In this document: positions 11,745-23,108 of the stretch, piece by piece
Layout of the letters: the number at the start of each line of letters is the position of its first letter
Position numbering within the stretch: position 1 is the first letter of the stretch
DNA from: Salvia splendens
Lineage: Eukaryota; Streptophyta; Magnoliopsida; Lamiales; Lamiaceae
Direction of reading: 5' to 3'
Length of the DNA: 64,000 nucleotides
Assembly (NCBI RefSeq): GCF_004379255.2
Contig: NC_056052.1
Coordinates: 14,850,589-14,914,588, forward strand
Position numbers and translations under genes: made by a program
Notes under the pieces: model-generated
Told to the model about the DNA's origin: nothing
The model's database searches: none
The model's input: the letters and a program-made list of their open reading frames with translations, nothing else

Positions 11745-11761
11745 AGTGGGAGGGGGGAAAC
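11745..11761 (+). other. polypurine tract of the Athila/Tat-like remnant
   Basis: AGTGGGAGGGGGGAAAC follows TTGAGGACAAGC, a context typical of the 3' end of Athila/Tat elements. A possible LTR start TGGTGTAG follows at 11765. Confidence 0.55.
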
Positions 11762-13331
11762 AGTTGGTGTAGTTAGTGTCAAAGTTATGTTTTGTTAGCT
11801 AAGAGTCTCCTGTTAGTGTTTTATTTAATGTGTTTTCAAATAAGAACTGATTTAAGAAAATAAAGGCAAGATTCCCTTAGTAAGAGTGATTGAAGAGAGA
11901 ATACACGTTGCTTTGTGAGTTTCCCTTCTTTAATAAACCAAAATCTGCTTGGAAGATATGAGGAAGATAAAAGTAGCTTTAATCTAATCCCTTTGTGAAG
12001 CCCTCTAAAATGTGAGTTAGAAGCCAAAGTAGAACACTTTCTACTAAAATGAAAAAAAAATAGAGAGGCTGCCATTGATGCTTAGGGGGAAATGACATAG
12101 GCTAGCAAGGACTAAAGGCAATAGGAATAACCAGTTGAGCCAAATTCTTTCGAACCAGATGAACCTGCCTCAATGTAAAGGCACCCCCTAGTTACACTCT
12201 TTGAGCCTTAACTATGATCACCCCTTCTTTGGAAACCCTAAGCCTTCATGTCATGTGAACAAGGGGATGGGCTAGGGCAACTCACCGTTTGGGGATAGGA
12301 AATAGGTTGTGAAACAGGGGAGTATAAAAACAGAGAGTTAGAAAAAAAAAGGGCTGTAAGCATTGTAACCTGGCCCTAAAAAAAAGAGAGAGAGAGAGAG
12401 AGAAGAAAATTAGAAAAATGGGCAGGAAGAATGTATAACCTTGACCCACAAAAAAAAAAGAAAGAGAAAATAGAAAAAGAGAGGGCATGAAATGATGTAA
12501 CCTGACCCTATGAAAGAGTTAGAAAAATAAGGCCAAAATGGCCAAGGGTAGTTCCAAAGTTATAGATTGTACATAGGGAGGATGTTCTAGTTTTGTCCCT
12601 AAGTTCACATGTCCTTCACACTTCTATGTACATTATGAACTTAGAACCCATAGGACCCCCACCTTTATACACTACAACCCTTGCCCCATTACAAAATGAA
12701 TGAGAGAATGGTCCTAACAATTCTGGTGAGGATTGAGTGACCGAGTGAATTCAACAGTTGGAAAGATATAAGCTATCTTGACAAACGGACAAGCATGATT
12801 AGGTAGAAGAGGAGAGGGAAATGAATTTGAGTCTGTAGACGATTGGATTAACCTTAAGCTTGTAGGGATGATTGCCAAACAACATAGACCAGTTCTATCC
12901 TTTCTGTCTTTTCCTTTTTACTTGTCAATGTGTTTAGTTTACTTCTGTGTTTTTCTTTCCTAGATCTTTTAAGTTTTAATTTTGTTTTATGTTTCTTTTT
13001 AAGTAAGAACCATGCATTGAAACTTGCCTCTTTTCATGCATGTGTTCTATAGTAAAATTGCATAAAATTTTATAAACTAACAGCCAATTTTGAGCCAGGT
13101 GTGTGTGAAATCCACTATTTTCAGAAGATAGAACAAATTAGTTGGGCGGAAGCACGAATCAAGAAAAGAAGGCAAAAATTGCAGCATTGATCGAATCAAG
13201 TCAAGAATCAAATAGAGCCAGCAGGAGTTCCGCATGGAAGATAGAGCGAGAGATCCCACCACAAAAGGTGAAAGGCAGCAATGCCATTTCAGAGAGGATC
13301 GTACCCTAGGGATTAAAGCCATACGCCTCTC

Positions 13332-13338
13332 TATATAA
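13332..13338 (+). promoter_or_regulatory. TATA box of a putative LTR promoter
   Basis: TATATAAAG lies in the stretch CTCTCTATATAAAGAAAGCC, followed by a leader-like region (CTCTCTTCTAGGGC). It is consistent with the U3/R border of the LTR that would begin near 11765. Confidence 0.45.
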
Positions 13339-15302
13339 AGAAAGCCCGACACAAGAAAAAAGAGTCCCAGCCATAGGTAGAAGGGGGGTCTCATAAGCTT
13401 TCTTAGTTAGAATATCTTTAGGAATTCAGCTCTCTTCTAGGGCTGAAATCGGAGCTCATTTCATTTCTTGTTCTTGATTCCTTTGCACACACACACTTGG
13501 TCATGTCTTAGTTTGGTTAGCTGGTATTTTACGGGGTAGTTTCCTGTACTTTCAGCTTTCTATTCTTTCTATTCCACTCCGAGAAGGGGTGATGAAACAA
13601 TTTATTGTTTTCCTTGTTTGTTATCCATTTACTTTTGATGTTATCGACTATTGATATTTTTGATTTTGTAATTTTAGTGCCTTGATTCCGTTTCCCGTTG
13701 ATGTGTTCTATTTCATGCATGTTATTTCTGATCTGTTTTGGTTTTCGTTTTAGCTCAAAATGTTTCGTTGTGTTTTGATTTGGTCAGATTTGATGTTTTA
13801 TGTCTGAGTTGTCTTAGGATGTTTAGACCTAGTAGCTACTGTTTTATTTCTGCATGATTATGAGGTAGTTTCTTATTTACGTAGTCGTAGTTTAGATTTT
13901 AGGAGTAGATTTAATTTTATGAGTCATTACGGTGTTTAGTTTTTCGTAGTTCTTCTTAGATCTGTTCTTTGCTCTGTTTTACATGTTGATTTTGTGAAGA
14001 AGATGAAGTTGTTAAAAAGTTTTTACTTTATCGTACACTTTGCAGGGGACTGACAATCCCCCGTTTATGCTGTTTGTCCAAATAAGGAAAGTTTAGTTAA
14101 GTTGATCAAGTAGACTAGTTAAGTTTTCACGAGTTGATCAGTTTAGTTAGTTTTAATTTCTCAAGTCAAGTAGTTAACTTAATACACCCCTAGAAAGCGT
14201 GGTAGCAGCCATCCCAAGGTTGTGTCATGCAAACAAATCTCAAACGCCTCATCTATGTGGGATCGATCGTTACTTCCCTATACTAGTTAATAGTATTGTG
14301 GGTTAAGGTTTTGAGAACACACTTTTAGCTTTTCTACTCATCTCACTCAAGTCGAATCTAAGTCAAGTTGTTCAGCCTGAGTTTCCACTGGATCCACTCA
14401 CCTGTATTTTGCAGATAGCATGCACGTATAGGCTCGCCGAATCAGTTTGAAAATCCAACTTGAGTAAGCCACAACGATAAACTAAGAAGATGAAAAGAGA
14501 ATAGTTGAAAGAAATCGAGTTTTCAGTAATGAACGGATGAAATGACCTAAATTATTTACGAGATGAAGTATATAAACCAATGCTCTTAAGGATTCAGGAG
14601 TAGAGGAAAACCGATTAGTACTTCATTCATACATGCATTTACTTCATTCGACAAGTATATCACTTCATCAAAATAGGTTTTTACTTCATTAAAATTAAGT
14701 AGGTTATAACTTGAGTACAAATATAAATCATACTGCAGACTTTTACATACAACGCAATCCAGTTTATATTATTTCATTACATCAGGTTATAACATCATCA
14801 TGTAGGTTTATTTAGTTCATTAGTATAATGCTATATATACAACACAATTTAGTTCATATACTTTATTACACAAGGTTATAACTTCATCAAGTAAGTTATT
14901 TAGTTCATTACAATTATAATTATTCACAAACTAAGCATACAACACAGGTAATTACCCATGTGTTCACTCACAATCTGTGAATTTAAGGTATATGCATCTC
15001 TCCTCCAACATCCAATTGCATTCAAATATCACATATCTCGTAGTCCAAGCAAACAAATTTTATAACCTGCAAACAATCGAGAACCATAGATGTAAAACTA
15101 CATCATAGTTGTTGTTTGCCCTAAATATGTGACTTAGGTGAATGACCTTTTCAAATGAAGTAATAACCTAATAAAATAAAGTAACGACCTAATCAAATGA
15201 AGTAATATAGAATGTTAAATAATGAAGTAATAACCTAGGTGAATGAAGTAATAATCAAATTGAATGAAGTAATAGCCTAGTTGAATGAAGTAATATAGAA
15301 AT

Positions 15303-15911
15303 CTAAATAATGACGATCTCCACACTTCTTCCCCATTCTAGAATGCCTTCAATCAGCCTTCTCCACGCTTCTCTTTCTCCTTCTCCTTCTCCTTCTCCTT
15401 CTCCTTCTCCTTCTCCTTCTCCTTCTCCTTCTTCTTCTTCTTCTTCTTCTTCTTCTTCTTCTTCTTCTTCTTCTTCTTCTTCTTCTTCTTCTTCTTCTTC
15501 GCCACCAATAGCAGCTCGTTCGGCATCCTCTCCAGCCCATTCCTTTGGCCCCATGACCTTATCAATTATCTCCTTTGCATCTCCTTATTCACCATCTTCC
15601 ATTAGCTGAACCAGTAATGTCAGTTGTCGGAGCTGTTCTCTGTCAATTCATTGACGATGTAATCTCGATTTCGTAATTGATAGATTTTCCGGCGGAGTGC
15701 TTAGAGGTGAGCAACTTGAGGGATCGGTAGGGAAGTCTCTGTCTAAAATAACCAGAGAAACTCCTGATGACTCCGGCGATGGCAACGGAGGGGCTGTCCT
15801 CGCAGAGGGACATGCTGAAGGACAAAGGGCCATTGGGGTCGGGGACGGTGAGAGAGAATTGTAGAGAGAGAGAGAAGTGGGTTGGATTTGGGAAGGGAGG
15901 AAGAACTGCAT
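15303..15911 (-). pseudogene. gene-fragment-like segment with a poly-Glu tract (possible captured host exon)
   Basis: On the minus strand, coding-like sequence starts near 15911. One frame (15825-15643) reads MSLCEDSPSVAIAGVIRSF and continues with mixed, protein-like composition to a stop. After a gap another frame (15554-15303) begins MGPKEWAGEDAERAAIGG and enters a Glu run made by the GAA repeat, then Gly-Glu alternation. Base composition is more balanced than in the flanks, as expected of a captured gene piece. I do not recognise the parent gene. The repeat-encoded part should not be trusted as protein. Confidence 0.4.
15375..15500. repeat. compound microsatellite (CTTCTC)n(CTT)n
   Basis: About ten CTTCTC units pass directly into about 23 CTT units. 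On the minus strand this gives long open frames of Glu, Lys or Arg in the three phases, which explains the poly-Glu, poly-Lys and poly-Arg translations. Confidence 0.97.
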
Positions 15912-16054
15912 AGTCCGAAACTACCCTTTTACTAATTTAATTAAATAAATAAACAAATAATGTATAATTATTAATAACCCTTAGATGTAATTAATGGGTG
16001 GATGAGATTTGGTCTCTAGTTCGGTCTTTAAAATTGGTTCGACATTTATCACAA

Positions 16055-16087
<33 letters not shown>

Positions 16088-16088
16088 G

Positions 16089-17000
16089 ATGTATTCAGAT
16101 TAATGTGCAAAAAACTATTAAAAAGGAAAACTAATTTCATCTATTGATTAGGTATGATCTGATGGATGATATGAAAGCCACTTGGAATTAAAAAATTAAT
16201 AAAATAATCAAAAAGGGTAAAAAATAGCTTAGCACAATTGTGCATGACTTCGCTACATGATGTAGTTATATATGTACATCATGTTCTATTAGTACATTAT
16301 TCAGGCACGTACATACATTAATATGTGAGATTCATACATTCAAATACCATTTTCATACATTAACATCTCTCCAAGGATTACCTTATTAATATGGCTATAG
16401 TATAGCATCCACAAATTCAAAGTCCGAAAGTAATGTACGATATTCCCATGATAATGTATACGTCACTTATCCAGTAACGTAGCATTGTATTAGTTCCCTT
16501 ATCCATAAGGCTACAGTATAGTATCCACAAGATTACCCTAGTGAACATTGTATTATTGAGTTGGTACTACACCCCATTCTCATGGATTGCTAAACCCTTG
16601 GGGAATGGATATAACTTTCGTCACTCATTCAATAAATTATAATCTACATTACATAGAAGGGGCATATACATTAAAACACAATAATGTCACATTAATAACA
16701 CATTAATGTATACATTAAGTTAATGTACTAATCTATACAAATGATGTAACTTAATGTATACATTAAGTTAATGTATTAATCTATACAAATGATGTAACAG
16801 TAATAAATCGTCTAATATATTGATACTGAAATTGCCATTTAATGTACGAAAACACTATAATAATGTACGACGATCAAGGATCCACAAACCTTGAAGCAAA
16901 CCTCTATTTGATCCTTACTTGACTATCAAATGATGAATCAAACAACCTAATAGACAACAATTGGACAAACCCACAAAAGGGGAAGAACAATCTCTCAAGT
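16089..17000. mobile_element. AATGTA-rich non-autonomous element (unclassified)
   Basis: After a CT/TA microsatellite, the left part (16260-16370) repeats TACAT(T) and the right part (16430-16870) repeats AATGTA(C), again an inverted word layout like that at 14557-15310. A 48-bp direct duplication occupies 16703-16750 and 16751-16798. No ORF of note. Boundaries are approximate and no target duplication was identified. Confidence 0.4.
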
Positions 17001-17480
17001 TTAAAAATAAGCAATCAACCAACTAGTAAAATGAAATAAAGTACTATCTATCGTTAGGGCTCCAATCCCAAGACAAGGTCCTACAAATTTCCCACACTAG
17101 TATAAATAGTATACTTGGATTTGTTTTTGGGCAGCTTTGAATCATATTTGTATGAAAAAGACTTCATTGTGATCACTCATCTTCACTTGAACAATCATCA
17201 TAATACTTTGTAGTTGAATGTTAAGGTATGCTTTACTATTTCTTATGTTGCTAACTTTAAATTATACCCACGCTCTACAAAGCATATCAAGTATTGTAAC
17301 ATATAATTGTATCTTGTATTGGAGCGTAGAGTAATCCATTGTTGTGCTCCGCACTCCTTGCAAAACAAATAAAAAAAATTAAAGTAAACTATACAAACTT
17401 ACACTCTAAATTAGTATTATCAATCGTTCTAATATATCAGCTTAAAACAATAATATTCCCCTACACTAGCGCCAAAAACT
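17001..17480. other. AT-rich intergenic stretch, nothing recognised
   Basis: No coding potential, terminal repeats or RNA gene seen. Confidence 0.6.
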
Positions 17481-18117
17481 TGATACACTATTTACTATCA
17501 CTAAAAATACTTGCAAGCATACAAGGTAGTTGTATAGATCTACTAAAGCTAAAGGTCAATACCAGGATATCAAACATATGGAATAAGATTGCAACTGGCT
17601 ACCGTACAATAAGCGTCATATACTATCTAGAGACTCGAAGTTTTGGATTTAATTTAGAAACTAGATAGAAATAAATAAACAATTAACATAAAACATAAAA
17701 ACAAATGATACAAAGCAGGAGAAAGAATGTAGAATTGTATGATCCAAAAACACAATCACGAGCTATTATCCAATAAACTTCCTTGAAGTACGGTCTCTAG
17801 AGTTATTAAGTCGGTCACTCTATTAGATTAAACCCCCTCCTGAGGTGAGAATCCATAGATTAGTTGTTAAGATCAAAGTCCCTTTACATATCTAACATCT
17901 AACTCCCAAAACAATAAAAACCAATGACCTCACGTAAAATCCCAACTCTCCTGAGTTCTATTGAATTAAAATGTGAATTATCCCTTTTCCAAGTCAATTA
18001 TTTTGTCTCCCAAGTACTCTATTCAACTCCAATGGAAGGTGGAAGAATTATATGGAACATGGGATGAAAGAACTTAGAGAGTGAGAATGATTGGAGGCTT
18101 TGAGATAAATAATAGAG
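17481..18117 (+). mobile_element. LTR fragment of family E (same family as the solo LTR at 31833)
   Basis: It starts TGATACACTATTTAC and carries ACTTGCAAGCATACAAGG, CTAAAGGTCAATACC and ATTGCAACTGGCTACC. The solo LTR at 31833 and the fragment at 49576 share these landmarks in the same order. It is interrupted near 18118, and a short stretch at 18306-18340 (GCTTGAAAAAGGTTT) matches the solo LTR at about 33070, so it resumes briefly. Confidence 0.7.
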
Positions 18118-18305
18118 TAAAGGTCAATTTTGGTCCTAAACATATGACCAAAATATGTATTTAGTCCAAAACATCCACTTTTTTTAAAAATAGGTCCATA
18201 CCAAATGAAATCCTTGTTGGAGTGGTCCTTTTTTGACAGTTCCGTTAAAAAACCAACAGTCATGCCACTGTGCAATTAGCGTTGACCGTTAGTTTTTTAA
18301 CGGGG
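18118..18305. mobile_element. small insertion in the family E LTR, possible MITE
   Basis: About 190 bp (TTTTGGTCCTAAACATATGA to CGTTAGTTTTTTAACGG) interrupts sequence that is contiguous in the solo LTR at 31833-33621. It contains GACAGTTCCGTTAAAAAAC and its near-complement around CCGTTAGTTTTTTAACGG. The superfamily is unclear. Confidence 0.4.
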
Positions 18306-19095
18306 TAATTATAGGCTTGAAAAAGGTTTAGTCTTGATATTTTTTGTGTCCTACACGAAATGGGAGCTGATTAAATCTAATTTTCATGCAATTTACGTAG
18401 ATCTATGATAAACACATCAAAAACACATAAAACATGCATATTTGATATAAGTTGGATTGTTACCTCTTGATCCTCCAAAGGATCGACGTAGCTAGCACTT
18501 TCTCCATGTGTAGGATCTTGACCATGAATCTTCTAACCTATTCTCATGCCCATGATTATCCATTCGCGTGGGTGAATATTAGATAACCTTAATAGATTTA
18601 GATTAAGCTTTAAAGACAAGAACATTAATTGTGTCACGGAGAACAAGAAGAATTAGATCTAGATCTGCATGAAGAGAGCTATAAAATTTTCTTTCTTCTA
18701 CACTTAGGCGGTGCTGATTTCTAGAGAGAAAAGGGAGGCTAGGGCACAAAATTCATATATTTTTGTCTTCTCCTTATCTCTATTTATTTGGACTAAGTTA
18801 GAGATCCATGGAAGAATTGAATTCGGCTAGCCCCTTGAATATTTACTAATTAAATCAATTATCTCTTATCTTAATATATATAGAATGAAATATTATTTTG
18901 TACAATTATTACGAAGACTTGGGTTCCGTTTTGATATATAATATTTCCTACGTTTTAAGTTTTTCTTTATCTTTCAGTTTAATTCTTTTGTCTGCTATAA
19001 GACTTGAATTAAATTAGTTCCCTTTTGATTTATAATATTTCCTACGTTTTAAGCTTTTCTTTATCTTTTAGTTTAATTCTTTAGTCTGCTATGAG

Positions 19096-19974
19096 AAGTG
19101 GCGGATCCACAACGGAACAAGCGGGTACAGTTGTACCCCCAAAATAGGATATTATAGTTATACATTCAGTAGAGTATTAACTTGCTCCCCTAGCCCAGCG
19201 GTAGTTTCTTTGTTTATCAATAGAGAAAACTGTGTTCGATTCCCATGTAGTGCAGAGTTTAGTCCTTTTTTCTTCTTTAATAAGTATTTTTTCTCTTTAG
19301 TTTCTTAAAGCTTGTTTTAGTTTCTTCAAATATCACTCTTTGAGAATTTTATAATTCTTCATATGTATTTTAATAATCTTATAAAATATTATGCATATAT
19401 TTTGATTCTTTTCAAACTAATTAATTTTCTTATAAAGTATTTTTATTCTTTTTAATGGACTTCATTTCATTCTACTCTAATGTATCTTATTTTGTATATT
19501 TCAATTTCAAATTTTTATACATTTTAAATGTAAACCAATTACTTTTCTTATAAAGCAATGTGCATTTTAATTGTTTTCTAATGTATTTTACTATTATCTT
19601 TTTTTAAAAAAATTCTTATGCTGTTTTTATATTTATTTTCTATTTTTTCAAATAATTGAAACATTGCTCAAATAAATAAATAAAAAGGATGATTTATTGG
19701 TAAAGATAACACATTCTTCATATGCTAAAACAATTTATTTAATATACAAATCTAAGAACATTTATTTTAAATAATGAAAGCTATGTAAGTAGTAACACTA
19801 ACTTAAAAATAATTCATATTTAATATACAAAGAATAATCCTAATTAAAAATAAAGATAAAAATTTTTATTGAGAGAACAATTTAAAATGAAGAAAAAAAA
19901 TCACTATTTTGAAGCTTCAAAACACTATAACTATTTATCGTACCCCTAAACCAATAATTCTAGATACGCCACTG
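19096..19974. mobile_element. non-autonomous hAT element, 8-bp TSD GCTATGAG
   Basis: The 879-bp element is bounded by GCTATGAG at 19088-19095 and 19975-19982. Its ends are AAGTGGCGGATC on the left and GATACGCCACTG on the right, so the terminal inverted repeat (TIR) is CAGTGGCG(G/T)ATC with one mutated first base. An 8-bp duplication and a CA-starting TIR are diagnostic of the hAT superfamily. The interior is AT-rich and has no transposase. Confidence 0.88.
19191..19243 (+). other. tRNA-like RNA polymerase III boxes inside the hAT element
   Basis: TAGCCCAGCGGT resembles an A box and TGTTCGATTCC a B box, about 30 bases apart. This resembles the 5' part of a tRNA-derived SINE or tRNA relic. No cloverleaf was folded and no 3' tail was identified, so it is only a similarity of boxes. 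Confidence 0.4.
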
Positions 19975-20058
19975 GCTATGAGACTTGAATTAAATTAATA
20001 TATTTTTCAGAAGAATTTTTCTAGTTTGAAACTTTATTTAATATTCTTGGAATAAATT

Positions 20059-23000
20059 TGTAGCACCCCGAAATTTTGTGACTTCTTTTATTTTATTAAT
20101 GTGGATGTTGATTGGGAAATTCATTTGTGGTATTTGATTTTCTATGTGATCGAGTAATTATGTAAATTTGGTTGTTGTGAGTTATAGGAGATAATGTGAT
20201 TTATTTTCCAATGTGTGAATTTAATTAAATGGGATCATGCATTTTTGTTCTAGCCATTTTATTGGAATTTTCGGCCCTCCTATTTATTGGAAATAGCATT
20301 TTCTCTCTTGGATTTAATTAATTGTTTTGAGATATTTATCCAAATTAAATCCAAACCAAATTGTCCCAATATTATTCTACATAATTTTTGACCCCTTGCC
20401 CATTTCTTGGCATTTTCGAAAGCTCCTATGAATTAGGAGAATAAATTATTTTTGTAGATTTAATTGGTACTTTGTTTATTTCCTTCCTTGAATTAAAAAC
20501 TAATTAAATCTCTCCATATCCTATTTTAATTAGGATTTGACTCATTCCTTCTTTAAGACCTCATAATTTTCACCTCTTATACCTATAAAATTCTTTGGGA
20601 GATTAAATTGTTTGTTACCTATTTTATGGGAGTCTTTTCTTACAAAACAATTACTAAATTTAAATCATATTCCTATTTAATTTGAAGATTTAAATATTTT
20701 TCTTAAGTACTCCCCCATAGTACACGCCCCCTCCCCCCTTGCTACTTGGAGATTTTTTTTAAATTGTCTTGTTACCTTATTTGTGGGATACTCAATATAT
20801 TTATACCTATTTTGTGAGTATATTTCTTTCCATTTAAATACCAAATCAATTTCTATGCTAATTAAATAGCATAATTTCAAAAATCTCTCCCCCACACTAC
20901 ACGCCTATTTTTATTTATTTTGTGGAGCTTATTCATTGACCTCTATTTTATTCTCCCACAATTTTAATTATTTTATTTAAGTGTGGGATTAATCCTATAG
21001 TATAAAAAAGGAAAAACCCTAACCCTAGCCTCATTTCACACGCCTCGCTCCCTCTCCCTCTCCTCCCACACGTCTCTTCTCCCTCTCACTCAATCCTCCA
21101 CCAATTCTTCGTTCTTGCTACGTTTTGGAGTTGGAAACTCAAAGATCCATCGAAGAATCAACCAATTGTCATTCCTACTGATTGTTTTCAAGAGAAAGGT
21201 ATAATTTTTGATCCACCTTTCCCCTTCTTATCATTGAATCCATGATTCTTGAACCCCTCATGCATATAGTTGAGTGGAGAATCGTAAACCTAAGAATTAA
21301 TTGGTTGGGAAGGATGGTTGCACAAGAATATATGTGTGTGTGTGTGCATGTATGTACGTGTGTGTGTAAGTGCGTAGATGAATCATTTGTGAATGTTATG
21401 TGTGATTAGGAAAGCATGATTGTAATTTCATTTTTGAAGCATGAATATGTGTTGGAAGCATGAATATGTATGTGTGAATGTATGATAGACAAACTAGGGT
21501 TTGTGAAGGTTAAACATGAAAACTGTGGTGTACGGAAAGTAGGTTCCGACGAGTATTTGACCAATCAAACGATCTCTTTTTGAAGCTAATTTTTAACTGG
21601 ATGAAGTTTTGGGTGTCTTCTGTGTTGTGTCAAAATTTCAGCTTCAATTGATGACGGATGAATTATTAACGAATTTTCTATTTGAACTGCGCAGTCCTGT
21701 CAGAATTTGTGTTCCGTCCAGTGAATTTTGTTTTTGTTTTGACTGATCAAAAGACACGATGTTGGTGTGAAATTTTGACTGGATGAACCTTTATGTGTGT
21801 ACTGTGTGGTGACCAAAGTTTAGCTTCAAATGTTATCGGATGGAACTTTAACGATTTTTACAAAACGACTGCGTTGTTCTGTCAGATTCTGTTTTGTTGA
21901 AATACTCTTTGTTGAAAACTTTTGAATGAAGAACATGATACATGTGTGAGTAAGGAACTTATCCTATGGTGTGATTATGTTATGTGTTGCACGTTGATGT
22001 ATGCTAAAGGAAATATTTCGGTTATGATGGCAAACGATTAGGTTGGGCAATGTGAGAAAACAATGGAAAGATCGATAGGGTAGGCATAATTAATATGTTG
22101 ATAGAAAACTGATTGTATTATGTGTTATGATGTTGACAAGGGTTGTTGTGCGTACGTGGGTACAAAGAGCAAGGGTTGCGTTTAAGTTGTGAACTGTGTG
22201 GTATAAGCAAGCGAGGTGGGCTTTCTTTTACTAAACTCTTTTATGCTTTCAAAAGTATGATTATGGTGTGATAAGGGTGGTTTAAAGTGTTATGTCATGC
22301 CATGTTTGTTTTGATGATGAGATTGTTTCCTAATGCCTAGTTTGTTGAGCTTGCTCCATTAGGCTATAGGGCTATGTTAAACGAATTCGGGTCTGAGTAG
22401 GGCCGCAAACCCTACCAGGCTGTACACAAAGGGGATCGTGAGCCGTTCTTGCTAGTCGGCCGGTCTCGTGGGCTAATAGTGTTGACACACTTTCGTCGCA
22501 CTATGGTAAGAGGATGTGAATGATTGGTTGTTGAGAAAGTGGGGAGATTGTTTTGTCTGGCCAGGCTATGAAACTGTTTTTGTGATACTCGATGATATTT
22601 CCTTTCTAAATGTAAAACTCGAGTTCACTATGGTGTTGATGACATAACTTTTATCAAATGTTTTCGGCATGAGCCCACTGAGTATATTAAGTACTCAGCT
22701 CTGCATGTGTTTTCCCTATGTGCAGGTTGAGCAGTGATGTTGCAGCGGATATTGAGTCGGGCTTTAAGAATTTATGGATGCGTCGTGTCTGCATACATAG
22801 GCGTCATCCTATGACTCTCTTTAGATAACTTATTTCCGCTGCCTAGTTTGATATTGTTTTTTTTAAGTCTTTCGTTTTACTCCATACTATTTTATGATTT
22901 TAAGTACCTTGAGACATTAATCCGCTGCTTAACCATGTAATACCCTAGAATATTTTTTTCTCTCTTGAAGTTTAGTCGAGCTTTGTGTTAAATGTCATCT

Positions 23001-23093
23001 TTTATTGTTCCCCATTTTTATCCACGATTCTTAGTTCCTCCCCTAGTCACGATTTCCCTGTCTTTTCTATCCTTAGTAAGGGCGGTCGTGACA
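20059..23093 (+). repeat. 5' LTR of the chromovirus
   Basis: It starts TGTAGCACCCCGAAATTTTG and ends GGGCGGTCGTGACA, 3035 bp. It contains the family block at 22670-22735 (GAGCCCACTGAG, GTACTCAGCTCTGCATG, TGTGCAGGTTGAGC) also present in the other chromovirus LTRs of the window. A TATA-like TATAAAAA (21001) is followed by a CT-rich leader at 21030-21100, a credible transcription start. Confidence 0.92.
21001..21008 (+). promoter_or_regulatory. TATA box of the chromovirus LTR promoter
   Basis: TATAAAAA stands about 15 bases before AACCCTAACCCTAGCC and a long CT-rich leader. This segment is absent from the 3' LTR, where 20878-21607 is deleted. Confidence 0.55.
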
Positions 23094-23096
23094 GAG

Positions 23097-23108
23097 TGGT
23101 ATCAGAGC
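23097..23108 (+). other. primer-binding site (tRNA-Met type)
   Basis: TGGTATCAGAGC lies three bases after the 5' LTR end. Confidence 0.9.

Larger units (their letters stand above)
10865..14440 (+). mobile_element. degenerate Athila/Tat-like Ty3 retrotransposon remnant
   Basis: The order of parts fits the 3' half of an Athila/Tat-type element on the plus strand: the end of a coding region (10868-11335), a long non-coding stretch with three hairpins built on CTAAGTGTGAG, a polypurine tract (11745-11761), and then a long LTR-like stretch with a TATA box (13332). Within it, 12290-12540 repeats a motif (TGTAACCTGGCCCT, then a purine run) about three times. No second LTR or target duplication was found, so the boundaries are estimates. 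Classification rests on general resemblance, since no reverse transcriptase is present. Confidence 0.5.
14557..16066. mobile_element. non-autonomous MULE-like element rich in the word ATGAAGT, with a captured-gene-like segment
   Basis: The left half (14617-14900) repeats ACTTCAT(T) and the right half (15155-15310) repeats its complement, ATGAAGTAATA, so the words form an inverted arrangement. The right end (15975-16066) reads, on the minus strand, GAGTTGTGAT, then AACTAGAGACCAAAT, ending in CT/TA repeats. This matches in order the termini of the large MULE at 52484-63858 (GAGTAGTGAT, AACTAGAGAACAAAT, TA repeats). No matching left terminus was found, so the element may be truncated on that side. 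The gene-like segment at 15303-15911 lies between the words and the right end. Confidence 0.5.
18340..20058 (-). mobile_element. older family B-type LTR region, with an internal duplication and a nested hAT element
   Basis: It parallels 4614-4834 plus 10222-10864, with motifs CTCCATGTGTAGGATCTTGA, CCATGGAAGAATTGAAT, TACTAATTAAATCAA and TCTGCTATGAG. A block of about 95 bp (GATTTATAATATTTCCTACG to AGTCTGCTATGAG) occurs twice, at about 18930-19010 and 19025-19095. The hAT element at 19096 inserted in the second copy. The chromovirus beginning at 20059 cuts the right side. Confidence 0.45.

Noticed and set aside
15303..15565. Poly-Glu, poly-Lys and poly-Arg proteins on the minus strand
   Set aside because: All come from the (CTTCTC)n(CTT)n microsatellite read in three phases.
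19191..19243. Functional tRNA gene
   Set aside because: Only box-like motifs are visible. I could not form a cloverleaf or find an anticodon stem with confidence.
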